Shown here piece after piece: positions 17,769 through 26,185 of a stretch of DNA of 64,000 nucleotides. Position 1 is the stretch's first letter, and each line of letters opens with the position of its first letter. A program made the position numbers and the translations under genes. This DNA comes from Rhodoferax sp. (GTDB lineage Bacteria; Pseudomonadota; Gammaproteobacteria; Burkholderiales; Burkholderiaceae_C), in contig NZ_JANXMU010000036.1 in NCBI RefSeq assembly GCF_025354435.1, positions 62,001 to 126,000 on the forward strand. Reading direction: 5' to 3'. Below the pieces are notes generated by a model. It was not told where the DNA came from. It did not search any database and was given only the letters and a program-made list of their open reading frames with translations.

Positions 17769-18821
17769 ATGATCACACTCGCTGTGGACTGCATGGGTGG
17801 TGACCACGGCCCCAGCGTCACGCTGCCTGCTTGTCGCCATTTTCTGGACAACACCCCCGGAGTTTCGCTGCTGTTGGTAGGTTTGCCTGCAAGCCTGGCG
17901 GGCTTTGTGCATCCGCGCGCCCAGATTGTTGCGGCCAGCGAAGTGGTGGGCATGGATGATTCGATTGAAATTGCCTTGCGCAAGAAGAAGGATTCTTCCA
18001 TGCGCGTGGCGATCAGCCAGGTCAAGCTCGGTGCGGCCCAGGCGGCGGTGTCGGCAGGCAATACAGGGGCCTTGATGGCGATTGCCCGCTATCTGCTCAA
18101 AACCCTGGACGGCATCGACCGCCCCGCGATTGCCGGGCAAATCCCCAATGCCAAAGGCGGTGCCACCACGGTACTTGACCTCGGAGCCAATGTGGATTGC
18201 ACGGCGGAGCATTTGCTGCAGTTTGCGGTGATGGGCTCGGCCCTGGTGTCGGTGCTCAGCGATAACGAGAACCCTACGGTGGGCCTGCTCAATATTGGCG
18301 AAGAGGCCATCAAGGGCAACGAGACTATCAAGCTGTCTGGCGAGCTGCTGCGCGCGGCTGCGCGTGCGGGCGATTTGAACTTTTACGGCAACGTCGAAGG
18401 CAACGATATTTTTGTCGGCACCACCGACATCATCGTGTGCGACGGTTTTGTGGGCAATGTGGCGCTGAAAACCAGCGAAGGCCTGGCCAACATGATCGTC
18501 AACTTTTTGCGCGCCGAGTTTTCGCGCAATATCTTCACCAAATTTACGGCATTGCTCGCCACTCCGGTGTTATCTGCGCTTAAAAAACGCATGGACCACC
18601 GGCGCTACAACGGTGCAGCCCTGTTGGGCCTGCGCGGTCTGGTGTTCAAAAGCCATGGCTCGGCGGACGCGTTTGCGTTTGAGCAGGCGTTGCACCGGGC
18701 GTATGATGCAGCCCGAAACAACCTGCTGGACCGTGTCCAGGCCCGCATTGCGCATGCAGCGCCGCTTTTGGCGGCATCTGCGGCTAGTGCCTTGGACACG
18801 ACCGCAACCACGAGCGCATGA
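17769..18821 (+). CDS. plsX: phosphate acyltransferase PlsX
   Basis: Converts acyl-ACP to acyl-phosphate, the first step of phospholipid synthesis through PlsY; peripheral membrane protein, 350 aa. The start [14 protein letters not shown] is diagnostic; also [32 protein letters not shown] and the C-terminal [14 protein letters not shown] with GSADA. It shares ATGA with fabH, so the two are translationally coupled. Confidence 0.97.
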   Translation: MITLAVDCMGGDHGPSVTLPACRHFLDNTPGVSLLLVGLPASLAGFVHPRAQIVAASEVVGMDDSIEIALRKKKDSSMRVAISQVKLGAAQAAVSAGNTGALMAIARYLLKTLDGIDRPAIAGQIPNAKGGATTVLDLGANVDCTAEHLLQFAVMGSALVSVLSDNENPTVGLLNIGEEAIKGNETIKLSGELLRAAARAGDLNFYGNVEGNDIFVGTTDIIVCDGFVGNVALKTSEGLANMIVNFLRAEFSRNIFTKFTALLATPVLSALKKRMDHRRYNGAALLGLRGLVFKSHGSADAFAFEQALHRAYDAARNNLLDRVQARIAHAAPLLAASAASALDTTATTSA

Positions 18822-19798
18822 CGAGTCTTTATTCCCGCATCACCGGCACCGGTAGCTACCTCCCCCCCCGTCGATTGACCAACGCCGATTTGGTGGCCGA
18901 ACTGGCCGCCAAAGGCGTGGAAACCTCGGACGACTGGATCGTGGAGCGCACCGGCATTCGGGCCCGCCACTTTGCCGCCGCCGATGCCACCTGCAGCGAC
19001 TTGGCGGTGCATGCCGCCCGGCAGGCGCTGGAGGCCGCCGGTGTCCAGGCCCAAGACATCGACCTGATCATCGTGGCCACGTCTACGCCGGACATGGTTT
19101 TCCCCTCGGCCGCCTGCATCGTGCAAAACAAACTCGGCATCCACGGTTGCCCGGCGTTTGACGTGCAGGCCGTGTGCAGCGGCTTTGTCTACGCCCTGAC
19201 GGTCGCCGACGCCATGGTCCGCACCGGCACGGCCCGCAAGGCCCTGGTGATCGGGGCCGAGGTGTTCTCGCGCATTCTGGATTTCTCCGACCGCACCACC
19301 TGTGTGCTGTTTGGCGATGGCGCAGGTGCCGTCGTGCTGGAGGCCTCGGACACGCCGGGCATTCTGGCCAGCGACCTGCATGCGGATGGCAAGCACGTAG
19401 GTATTTTGTGCGTGCCCGGCCAGGTGTCGGGCGGCTCGGTGGTGGGCAGTGCCATGCTGACCATGGACGGCCCGGCCGTGTTCAAACTGGCGGTGGGTGT
19501 GCTGGAAGAAGCCGCTCGTGCCACCTTGGCCAAGGCCGGTAAAACCCACGACGATATCGACTGGCTGATTCCGCACCAGGCCAATATCCGCATCATGCAA
19601 AGCACGGCCAAGCGGCTGAAGATGTCCATGGACAAGGTCATCGTGACCGTGGACCAGCACGGCAACACCTCGGCTGCGTCGATTCCCTTGGCGCTGGACG
19701 CGGGCGTGCGCAGCGGCAAAATTAAAAAAGGCCAAACCCTAATGCTTGAAGGTGTGGGCGGCGGGTTTACCTGGGGTGCTGTGCTGCTTAATTTGTAG
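18818..19798 (+). CDS. fabH: 3-oxoacyl-ACP synthase III (KAS III)
   Basis: Starts fatty-acid elongation by condensing acetyl-CoA with malonyl-ACP; 326 aa. The active-site Cys is C120 in [10 protein letters not shown]; the His is in [11 protein letters not shown] and the Asn in [13 protein letters not shown]-terminal [11 protein letters not shown] and [10 protein letters not shown] are typical. The last codons (Leu-Asn-Leu-stop, TTAATTTGTAG) lie inside the 5' end of a THR repeat, so the stop codon of this gene comes from the repeat. Confidence 0.97.
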   Translation: MTSLYSRITGTGSYLPPRRLTNADLVAELAAKGVETSDDWIVERTGIRARHFAAADATCSDLAVHAARQALEAAGVQAQDIDLIIVATSTPDMVFPSAACIVQNKLGIHGCPAFDVQAVCSGFVYALTVADAMVRTGTARKALVIGAEVFSRILDFSDRTTCVLFGDGAGAVVLEASDTPGILASDLHADGKHVGILCVPGQVSGGSVVGSAMLTMDGPAVFKLAVGVLEEAARATLAKAGKTHDDIDWLIPHQANIRIMQSTAKRLKMSMDKVIVTVDQHGNTSAASIPLALDAGVRSGKIKKGQTLMLEGVGGGFTWGAVLLNL

Positions 19799-19847
19799 CA
19801 TACTGCGCACGCTTCATAAGCGCTAGCGGCATTTTTGACTCATAAAA
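19786..19847 (+). repeat. THR repeat copy spanning the fabH stop and fabD leader
   Basis: GCTTAATTTGTAGC, CTGCGCACGCTTCATAAG, CGCTAGCGGC, ATTTTTGACTCATAAAA. It supplies the fabH stop and its tail ends 3 nt before the fabD ATG, which has no Shine-Dalgarno. Confidence 0.9.
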
Positions 19848-19850
19848 TCC

Positions 19851-20825
19851 ATGAACCATTTCGCTTTTATCTTTCCTGGCCAGGGTTCCCAGTCCGTCGG
19901 CATGATCGATTCCTGGGGTGATCACCCCGTGGTGCGCCAGACCTTGCAAGAAGCCTCTGATGCCCTGGGCGAAGACGTGGCCTTGCTGATCAAAGACGGC
20001 CCCAAGGAAGCCCTGGCCCTGACCACCAACACCCAGCCGGTGATGCTGGTGGCCGCAGTCGCCGCGTACCGGGCCTGGATGGCCGAGACTGGCGCAGCGC
20101 CTACCGTGGTGGCCGGCCATTCGCTGGGCGAATATTCTGCGCTGGTGGCTTCTGGTGTTTTGACCTTGGCGCAGGCGGCCCCTTTGGTGCGCTTTCGGGC
20201 GCAGGCAATGCAAGATGCGGTGCCAGTGGGCATCGGTGCCATGGCCGCAATCTTGGGGCTCGATGCTACTAAAGTAATAGCTGGTTGTGTAGATGTGACC
20301 AGCGCTATGCGTGCTTTAGGCACTGAATTTGCAGGCGAGGTTGTGGAAGCGGTGAATTTCAACGATCCTGGCCAGACCGTGATCGCGGGCAGCAAGGCCG
20401 CGGTGGAGAAAGCCTGCGAAGTCCTCAAGGCCAGCGGTGCCAAGCGGGCCCTGCCTTTGCCGGTGTCGGCCCCGTTCCATTCCAGCCTGATGCAGCCCGC
20501 GGCCATGAAGCTGCGCGAGAAATTGGCGCAGACCGCGTTTGCCGTGCCGCAGATCCCGGTGGTCAATAATATTGATGTGGCGGTGGAGTCGGATGCCGAC
20601 CGTATCCGCGATGCCTTGGTGCGCCAGGCTTTTGGTCCGGTGCGCTGGGTCGAGTGCGTAGCGGCCATCAAGGCCCGCGGCGTGACCACTCTGGTCGAGT
20701 GCGGCCCCGGCAAGGTGCTGGCCGGTATGGTCAAGCGCATCGATGCGGGTTTGGTTGGTCTGCCTTTGTTCGACCCCGCCAGCATGGCCGAGGTCCAGTC
20801 CCAACTATTAGGAGCCGCCGAATGA
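19851..20825 (+). CDS. fabD: malonyl-CoA:ACP transacylase
   Basis: Loads malonyl groups onto ACP; 324 aa. FIFPGQGSQSVGM opens the protein, the nucleophile is S91 in GHSLGEYSALV, and VSAPFHSSLM carries the catalytic His. ECGPGKVLAGM is near the end. Between GLDATKV and VNFNDPGQTVIAG about ten more residues are present than in E. coli FabD; this segment (about 139-160, with IAGCVDVTSAMRALGTEF) is encoded by a THR repeat (20265-20330). The ATG has no Shine-Dalgarno; the base run before it is the tail of another THR copy. It overlaps fabG by four bases. Confidence 0.96.
   Translation: MNHFAFIFPGQGSQSVGMIDSWGDHPVVRQTLQEASDALGEDVALLIKDGPKEALALTTNTQPVMLVAAVAAYRAWMAETGAAPTVVAGHSLGEYSALVASGVLTLAQAAPLVRFRAQAMQDAVPVGIGAMAAILGLDATKVIAGCVDVTSAMRALGTEFAGEVVEAVNFNDPGQTVIAGSKAAVEKACEVLKASGAKRALPLPVSAPFHSSLMQPAAMKLREKLAQTAFAVPQIPVVNNIDVAVESDADRIRDALVRQAFGPVRWVECVAAIKARGVTTLVECGPGKVLAGMVKRIDAGLVGLPLFDPASMAEVQSQLLGAAE
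20265..20330 (+). repeat. THR repeat copy inside fabD
   Basis: GCTACTAAAGTAATAGC, TGGTTGTGTAGATGTGACC, AGCGCTATGCG, CTTTAGGCACTGAATTT. Same orientation as fabD and in frame; hairpin I pairs GCTACT with AATAGC imperfectly. Confidence 0.85.
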
Positions 20826-21568
20826 GTACCGTTGAATTTTCAGGCCAGGTGGCCTTGGTCACAGGCGCTTCGCGCGGCATCGGTGCGGCCATAGCGCTGG
20901 AACTGGCGCAGCGCGGCCTGAAGGTCGTTGGCACTGCCACCAGCGATGCGGGTGCCGCAGCGATCAGCCAAGCGCTGGCCGCCTTTCCCGGTTGCAGCGG
21001 CAAGAAGCTCAACGTCAACGACCTGGCCGAGGCCGAGGCCGTCATCGATAGCATCGCCAAAGAGTTTGGCGGCCTGCAGGTGCTGGTCAATAACGCGGGC
21101 ATCACCCGCGACACGCTGGCCATGCGCATGAAAGACAGCGACTGGGACGACGTGCTGGACACCAATTTGAAAGCCGTGTTCCGCATGAGCCGCGCGGTAA
21201 TGCGCACCATGATGAAGCAGCGCTACGGCCGCATCATCAGCATCACCTCCGTGGTGGGGGCCTCGGGCAACCCGGGCCAGGCCAATTACGCCGCCGCCAA
21301 AGCCGGTGTGGCGGGCATGACGCGGGCCTTGGCGCGTGAACTTGGTTCACGCAACATCACGGTCAACTGCGTGGCCCCTGGCTTTATCAACACCGACATG
21401 ACCGCTAGCCTGCCCGAAGAACAACACAAAGCCCTCCTGGCGCAGATTCCGTTGGGCCAACTGGGCTCGCCCGCCGATGTAGCCCATGCGGTGGCCTATC
21501 TGGCCTCGCCCCAGGCGGGCTACGTGACGGGCCAGGAGCTGCACGTCAACGGCGGCATGTACATGTAA
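20822..21568 (+). CDS. fabG: 3-oxoacyl-ACP reductase
   Basis: NADPH-dependent short-chain dehydrogenase that reduces beta-ketoacyl-ACP; 248 aa. The nucleotide-binding motif is VTGASRGIGAAIA (about 12-24), then NNAGITRD, and the catalytic Ser and YxxxK in SITSVVGASGNPGQANYAAAK. The ATG at 20822 is preceded by AGGAG and overlaps the fabD TGA. A longer frame starting at 20654 merely lies within fabD. Confidence 0.97.
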   Translation: MSTVEFSGQVALVTGASRGIGAAIALELAQRGLKVVGTATSDAGAAAISQALAAFPGCSGKKLNVNDLAEAEAVIDSIAKEFGGLQVLVNNAGITRDTLAMRMKDSDWDDVLDTNLKAVFRMSRAVMRTMMKQRYGRIISITSVVGASGNPGQANYAAAKAGVAGMTRALARELGSRNITVNCVAPGFINTDMTASLPEEQHKALLAQIPLGQLGSPADVAHAVAYLASPQAGYVTGQELHVNGGMYM

Positions 21569-21940
<372 letters not shown>

Positions 21941-21999
21941 TCTGCCTCTGAGCCTACTGGCTGTGCGCCACCTGCGTGGATACAGCCAGTGGAATCAAG

Positions 22000-22020
22000 C
22001 GGCACCCGGTGCCGTTTTTT
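22000..22020 (+). terminator. intrinsic terminator between acpP and fabF
   Basis: CGGCAC-CCG-GTGCCG followed by six T. It would let acpP be transcribed in excess over fabF, in line with the high cellular demand for ACP. Confidence 0.85.
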
Positions 22021-22055
22021 GCAGCATTTAGCTGCCCACCACACCCCATACATTT

Positions 22056-23300
22056 ATGTCCCGTCGTCGTGTCGTCGTCACAGGTTTAGGTTGCGTCAGC
22101 CCCGTTGGTAACACTGTGGGCGATGCCTGGTCGGCCTTGTTGGCCGGCCAATCGGGTATTGACTTGATCAAGTCGTTTGATGCCAGTCCCTTCTCATGCA
22201 AATTTGGCGGCGAAGTCAAAGGCTTTGACATCAATGCCCTGATCCCTGAGAAAGAAGCGCGCCACATGGACCGCTTCATCCACCTCGGGCTGGCGGCGGC
22301 GATCGAGGCGGTGGCCGACTCCGGTCTGGCCACTGGCGACGCACTGGACCCCGAAGAAGCCACGCGCATCGGCTGCAATATCGGCTCCGGCATTGGCGGC
22401 CTGCCGATGATCGAGCAGACACATGCCGAATTCACCAGCCGGGGCGCGCGGCGCATCTCCCCATTTTTTGTGCCGGCCTCGATCATCAACATGATCTCGG
22501 GCCACGTGTCGATCAAATTTGGCTTCAAAGGCCCGAACATCGCCATTGCTACCGCCTGCACCACCGGCTTGCATGCTATTGGCCAGTCGGCCCGCATGAT
22601 CGAGTACGGTGACTGCGACGTGATGATTGCCGGCGGTGCCGAATCCACCATGTCGCCGCTGGGCCTGGGTGGCTTTGCCGCAGCCCGTGCCCTGAGCACT
22701 CGCAACGACGACCCCGCCACCGCCTCCCGCCCCTGGGACAAAGACCGCGACGGCTTTGTGCTGGGCGAGGGCGCAGGCGTGCTGGTCATCGAAGAATACG
22801 AACACGCCAAGGCACGTGGTGCCAAGATCTATGCCGAAATCGTCGGCTTTGGCTTGAGCGGCGACGGCTTCCACATGACGGCTCCCAACGTGGACGGCCC
22901 CCGCCGCTCCATGCAGATGGCCTTGAAGAACGCCGGCATCAACCCCGACCAGGTGGACTACCTGAACGCCCACGGTACCTCCACGCCCCTGGGTGATGCC
23001 AACGAAACCAATGCCATCAAACTGGCGTTTGGCGACCATGCCAAGAAGCTGGTGGTCAACTCCACCAAGTCCATGACCGGCCACCTGCTGGGAGGCGCGG
23101 GCGGCATTGAAAGCGTCTTCACCGTACTGGCGCTGCACCACCAAAAGAGCCCGCCCACCATCAATATCTTCAACCAGGACCCGGAATGTGACTTGGACTT
23201 TTGCGCAAACACAGCCCGGGACATGCAGATTGACGTGGCGGTGAAGAATAATTTTGGCTTCGGCGGCACCAACGGTACGCTGGTGTTCAAGCGCGTTTAA
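22056..23300 (+). CDS. fabF: 3-oxoacyl-ACP synthase II (KAS II)
   Basis: Elongating condensing enzyme, 414 aa; N-terminal RRRVVVTGLGCVSPVGN. The catalytic triad is C168 in ATACTTGLHAIG, His in NAHGTSTPLGD, and His in KSMTGHLLGGAGGIE. C-terminal NNFGFGGTNGTLVFK is typical. There is no clear Shine-Dalgarno before the ATG. It ends 24 bp before the YgfX-like gene. Confidence 0.97.
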   Translation: MSRRRVVVTGLGCVSPVGNTVGDAWSALLAGQSGIDLIKSFDASPFSCKFGGEVKGFDINALIPEKEARHMDRFIHLGLAAAIEAVADSGLATGDALDPEEATRIGCNIGSGIGGLPMIEQTHAEFTSRGARRISPFFVPASIINMISGHVSIKFGFKGPNIAIATACTTGLHAIGQSARMIEYGDCDVMIAGGAESTMSPLGLGGFAAARALSTRNDDPATASRPWDKDRDGFVLGEGAGVLVIEEYEHAKARGAKIYAEIVGFGLSGDGFHMTAPNVDGPRRSMQMALKNAGINPDQVDYLNAHGTSTPLGDANETNAIKLAFGDHAKKLVVNSTKSMTGHLLGGAGGIESVFTVLALHHQKSPPTINIFNQDPECDLDFCANTARDMQIDVAVKNNFGFGGTNGTLVFKRV

Positions 23301-23324
23301 GCCGATCCTGAACGCACAATCCCG

Positions 23325-23783
23325 ATGCACAACGCCCCACCGGTAAGTTATCCGGTGGGGCGTTCGCGTTTTCAGGCTGGGGCGCAGGGTGTGCTGTGGT
23401 TGCTGGGCGCGGCCAGCGTAGCGGGCTGGTGCTGGCAGGTAGACATGTTGGGCTGGCGGCAGGGTGTCGCAGTTCTGGCCGTGGTGGGTGCTGGCCTGCT
23501 GGCCGTGTTCGGATGGTGGAAAACACCTGCAGCGGCTCTGCGCTGGGACGGCCAGCAATGGTTCTGGACCGCTAACGACGTAGCTTGCACGGTGCATGTC
23601 AGTGCCCATCTTGATTTGCAACACCATCTGCTGCTGCGTCTGCGCACGGATGCAGGACGGCCGCTGTGGTGCTGGGCTGAAAGGGCAAGCCAGCCCGTGC
23701 ACTGGCGCAGTCTGCGCCGTGCGGTATATTCGCCCGCCAGACCGCAAAATGAAACCAATAGTGCGCTCGGATCTGAACCATGA
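23325..23783 (+). CDS. small membrane protein, YgfX-like
   Basis: A 152-aa protein with two adjacent membrane helices (about 21-39 and 45-64, separated by a short Trp-containing turn) and a cytoplasmic C-domain ending in WRSLRRAVYSP. The pattern of two helices, a short beta-rich domain with LLLRLRTDAGRPLWCW, and WRSLRR resembles YgfX/CptA-type proteins, and such an annotation is common between fabF and rpoE in Burkholderiales; similarity is modest. It shares ATGA with rpoE. Odd: a 13-bp perfect stem (23331-23364) covers codons 3-13, so the true start may be later or the hairpin may control it. Confidence 0.65.
   Translation: MHNAPPVSYPVGRSRFQAGAQGVLWLLGAASVAGWCWQVDMLGWRQGVAVLAVVGAGLLAVFGWWKTPAAALRWDGQQWFWTANDVACTVHVSAHLDLQHHLLLRLRTDAGRPLWCWAERASQPVHWRSLRRAVYSPARPQNETNSALGSEP
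23331..23364 (+). terminator. strong stem-loop, possible fabF terminator
   Basis: AACGCCCCACCGG and CCGGTGGGGCGTT form a 13-bp perfect stem with an 8-nt loop (TAAGTTAT). It is followed by CGCGTTTT rather than a pure T run. It starts 6 nt after the ATG of the YgfX-like gene. Confidence 0.6.
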
Positions 23784-24424
23784 CTGCACTACCTCCCCCT
23801 CTTTTGACCACCCCGGCTACGGCCACCGATAGCGACCTGATGCTGGTCGAGCGCACTGTGGCGGGCGACCAACGGGCCTACGGCCTGCTGGTGGTCAAGT
23901 ACCAGCGCCGTATCCAGCGCCTGATTGGCCGCATGGTGCGCGATGTGGACTTGGTGGAAGACATTGCCCAGGAAACCTTCATCCGCGCCTACCGTGCTCT
24001 GCCCAAATTCCGGGGCGATGCGCAGTTCTACACCTGGCTGTACCGCATCGCTATCAATACCGCTAAGAAGACTTTGATGGATTTCAAGCGCGATCCCACC
24101 GTGTCCGAGGCCGCGATGCGACCTTCTGATGACGAGGATGAAACTTACTACCGAAAGAATGAACCAACCAGTCCCGACACCCCGGATACGGTGCTGGCAG
24201 CCAAGCAAATCTCGAACGCAGTCAACGTCGCTCTGGAGGCGCTGCCCGAGGATTTGCGCCAAGCCGTGACTTTGCGTGAGATCGAAGGCATGAGCTACGA
24301 GGACATTGCAGAAATGATGCAGTGCCCGATTGGCACGGTGCGGTCGCGCATTTTCCGGGCCCGGGAGGCAATTTCAGCGCGGGTGAAACCTTTGCTGGAA
24401 AACCAGTCTGGCAAGCGTTGGTGA
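23780..24424 (+). CDS. rpoE: RNA polymerase sigma-E factor (RpoE/AlgU type)
   Basis: A 214-aa group-4 (ECF) sigma factor for envelope stress. Region 2 shows YGLLVVKYQRRIQRLI, DLVEDIAQETFIRAYRAL and FYTWLYRIAINTAKK; region 4 shows LPEDLRQAVTLREIEGMSYEDIAEMM and GTVRSRIFRAREAI. It is followed by rseA, rseB and degP, which defines the sigma-E module. It overlaps the YgfX-like gene by four bases. Expected to activate its own operon. Confidence 0.97.
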   Translation: MTALPPPLLTTPATATDSDLMLVERTVAGDQRAYGLLVVKYQRRIQRLIGRMVRDVDLVEDIAQETFIRAYRALPKFRGDAQFYTWLYRIAINTAKKTLMDFKRDPTVSEAAMRPSDDEDETYYRKNEPTSPDTPDTVLAAKQISNAVNVALEALPEDLRQAVTLREIEGMSYEDIAEMMQCPIGTVRSRIFRAREAISARVKPLLENQSGKRW

Positions 24425-24452
24425 GCATAAATTAGTAAGCAAGGTGAAGAAC

Positions 24453-25112
24453 ATGGCCAAAGAACACATTGACACCCCGCAGGATGCCCTGTCGGCATTG
24501 GCCGATGGGCAATTGCGCGGCGAGGCGTTTGCGCTGGCAGTCGAGCGCGTGGCGCAGCAGCCCGAAGCCCAGGCCACCTGGCATGCTTACCACGTAGTGG
24601 GCGATGTGTTGCGGTCCAACGATCTGGCTTTTTGCGCCGATGACCAGGGCTTTCTGGCCCGCTTCCAGAATCGACTGGCTTTGGAGCCGGTTTTGGCTTC
24701 CACCGTTAATACTACTAATTTGATAGCTATAGCCGCATATGAATCAAGCGCTAAGGCCTTGTTTGATGCCCAAGATAAATCGGACGATGTTGCGGCCAAT
24801 GCACCCAGCTTTCGTTGGAAGATGGTGGCAGGTGTCGCCTCTTTGCTGGCAGTTGTAGCCGTGGGCTGGAATGTTGCCGGTGGTTTAGGAGCCGTCCCGA
24901 CGGGCCAGCAGCTGGCGCAAGTGACACCCGCCGCGCCTGTGCTGCAAACTGTGGCGCAGGCCAATACCGTGAGCGCAGCCCCCCAGATCATGCTGCGTGA
25001 CGCGCGCCTGGACGCGCTGATGGCGGCGCATAAACAGTTTGGTGGCACTTCGGCCTTGCAGATGCCTGCGGGCTTTATCAGCAATGCCACGTACGAGATT
25101 CCCGCCCGCTAA
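24453..25112 (+). CDS. rseA: anti-sigma-E factor RseA/MucA
   Basis: A 219-aa single-pass inner-membrane anti-sigma factor. The N-terminal cytoplasmic domain (LSALADGQLRGEAFALAVER ... WHAYHVVGDVLRS) binds sigma-E; the membrane helix is about 122-143 (KMVAGVASLLAVVAVGW); the periplasmic part is short. ATG at 24453 with GGTGAAG upstream is preferred over the GTG at 24444. Residues about 87-109 (TNLIAIAAYESSAKALFDAQ), in the cytoplasmic linker, are encoded by a THR copy (24711-24779), an otherwise variable linker where such a change is tolerable. Confidence 0.93.
   Translation: MAKEHIDTPQDALSALADGQLRGEAFALAVERVAQQPEAQATWHAYHVVGDVLRSNDLAFCADDQGFLARFQNRLALEPVLASTVNTTNLIAIAAYESSAKALFDAQDKSDDVAANAPSFRWKMVAGVASLLAVVAVGWNVAGGLGAVPTGQQLAQVTPAAPVLQTVAQANTVSAAPQIMLRDARLDALMAAHKQFGGTSALQMPAGFISNATYEIPAR
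24711..24779 (+). repeat. THR repeat copy inside rseA
   Basis: ACTACTAATTTGATAGCT, TAGCCGCATATGAATCA, AGCGCTAAGGCC, TTGTTTGATGCCCAAGATAA. In frame, gene orientation, with an ATA codon. Confidence 0.85.
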
Positions 25113-25132
25113 AGGGGCAGTACATCCGCAAT

Positions 25133-26152
25133 ATGTTCATGAAAACCCGCCAAGGATTGCTGCTGGCTGCGCTGTGGGCGGCTCTATTGCCTTTGGCCCA
25201 TGCCGCCGCACCGCCATTGCCCGCAGAGTCGGCCTCTGCCGTTGCCTCCCCCGAGCGCACGGTCAGCGAATGGTTAATGCGCATGCACGAGGCTTCAGGC
25301 AAGCGCGCCTATATCGGCACCTTTGTGGTGTCCTATGGTCCGGGCAGCATGTCCAGCGCGCGGATTTGGCATGTTTGCGATGGCGCGCAGCAGATGGAGC
25401 GGGTCGAATCATTGACCGGTGCGCCACGCTCCACCTTCCGCCACAACGACCAGGTCATCACCTTTTTGCCCGAAACCAAGGTAGCGGTGGCCGAAAAGCG
25501 CGAATCCCTGGGCCTGTTCCCTAATTTGCTAGAGGCGGGGGACTTCTCCATTCCCGCGTTTTATGCGGCCAAAGTAGTCGGTAGCGACCGGGTTGCCGGT
25601 TTCGATGCCGACGTGGTGGTTCTCAAGCCCAAAGACAGCCTGCGCTACGGCTACCGCATCTGGAGCGAAAAGAAGAGCGGCCTGGTGGTCAAACTGCAGA
25701 CCCTGGATGTCGACGGCCAAGTGCTGGAGCAGGCGGCCTTCTCTGAGCTGCAACTCGACGCGCCCGTGAAGATGGACAAACTGGGCCAAATGATGGCCAA
25801 CACGGCGGGCTACAAGGTGGAGACGGCGGCGATGGTCAAAACCACGGCCTTGTCAGAGGGCTGGGTCTTGAAAAATGGCGTACCCGGCTTCAAACCCATG
25901 AGCTGCTTCCGCCGTTCGGTGGGTGGGTCTGCCGACAGCACGGTGCAGTGGGTTTTCTCGGATGGCCTGGCTTCGGTGTCGTTGTTTGCCGAGGCCTATG
26001 AGCCCCAGCGCCATGTTCAAGAGGGTGCGATGGCAGTGGGCGCGACCCAGTCACTCACCCGCCGCATGGGTGCATGGTGGTTAACGGCGGTGGGCGAGGC
26101 CCCACAAACCACCCTAAAGGCGTTTGTCCAAGGACTCACGCGGGCGAAATAG
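25133..26152 (+). CDS. rseB: sigma-E regulatory protein RseB/MucB
   Basis: A 339-aa periplasmic protein that binds the RseA periplasmic domain and senses envelope lipids or LPS, protecting RseA from DegS-type cleavage (family knowledge). A signal peptide is visible (MKTRQGLLLAALWAALLPL, cleavage near AHAA). MucB/RseB domains follow: SEWLMRMHEASGKRAYIGTF, then a C-terminal part with WVFSDGLASVSLFAE. Start could be 25133 or the ATG at 25139; AAGGGG is rather far upstream of both. Confidence 0.93.
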   Translation: MFMKTRQGLLLAALWAALLPLAHAAAPPLPAESASAVASPERTVSEWLMRMHEASGKRAYIGTFVVSYGPGSMSSARIWHVCDGAQQMERVESLTGAPRSTFRHNDQVITFLPETKVAVAEKRESLGLFPNLLEAGDFSIPAFYAAKVVGSDRVAGFDADVVVLKPKDSLRYGYRIWSEKKSGLVVKLQTLDVDGQVLEQAAFSELQLDAPVKMDKLGQMMANTAGYKVETAAMVKTTALSEGWVLKNGVPGFKPMSCFRRSVGGSADSTVQWVFSDGLASVSLFAEAYEPQRHVQEGAMAVGATQSLTRRMGAWWLTAVGEAPQTTLKAFVQGLTRAK

Positions 26153-26185
26153 GGCTTTTCTTGTATTTTTGTGAAGGGATGGACG

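Noticed and set aside
22194-23789. A 531-codon frame antisense to fabF and the YgfX-like gene
   Set aside because: Shadow of fabF codon usage; no recognisable domain and it covers two real genes.
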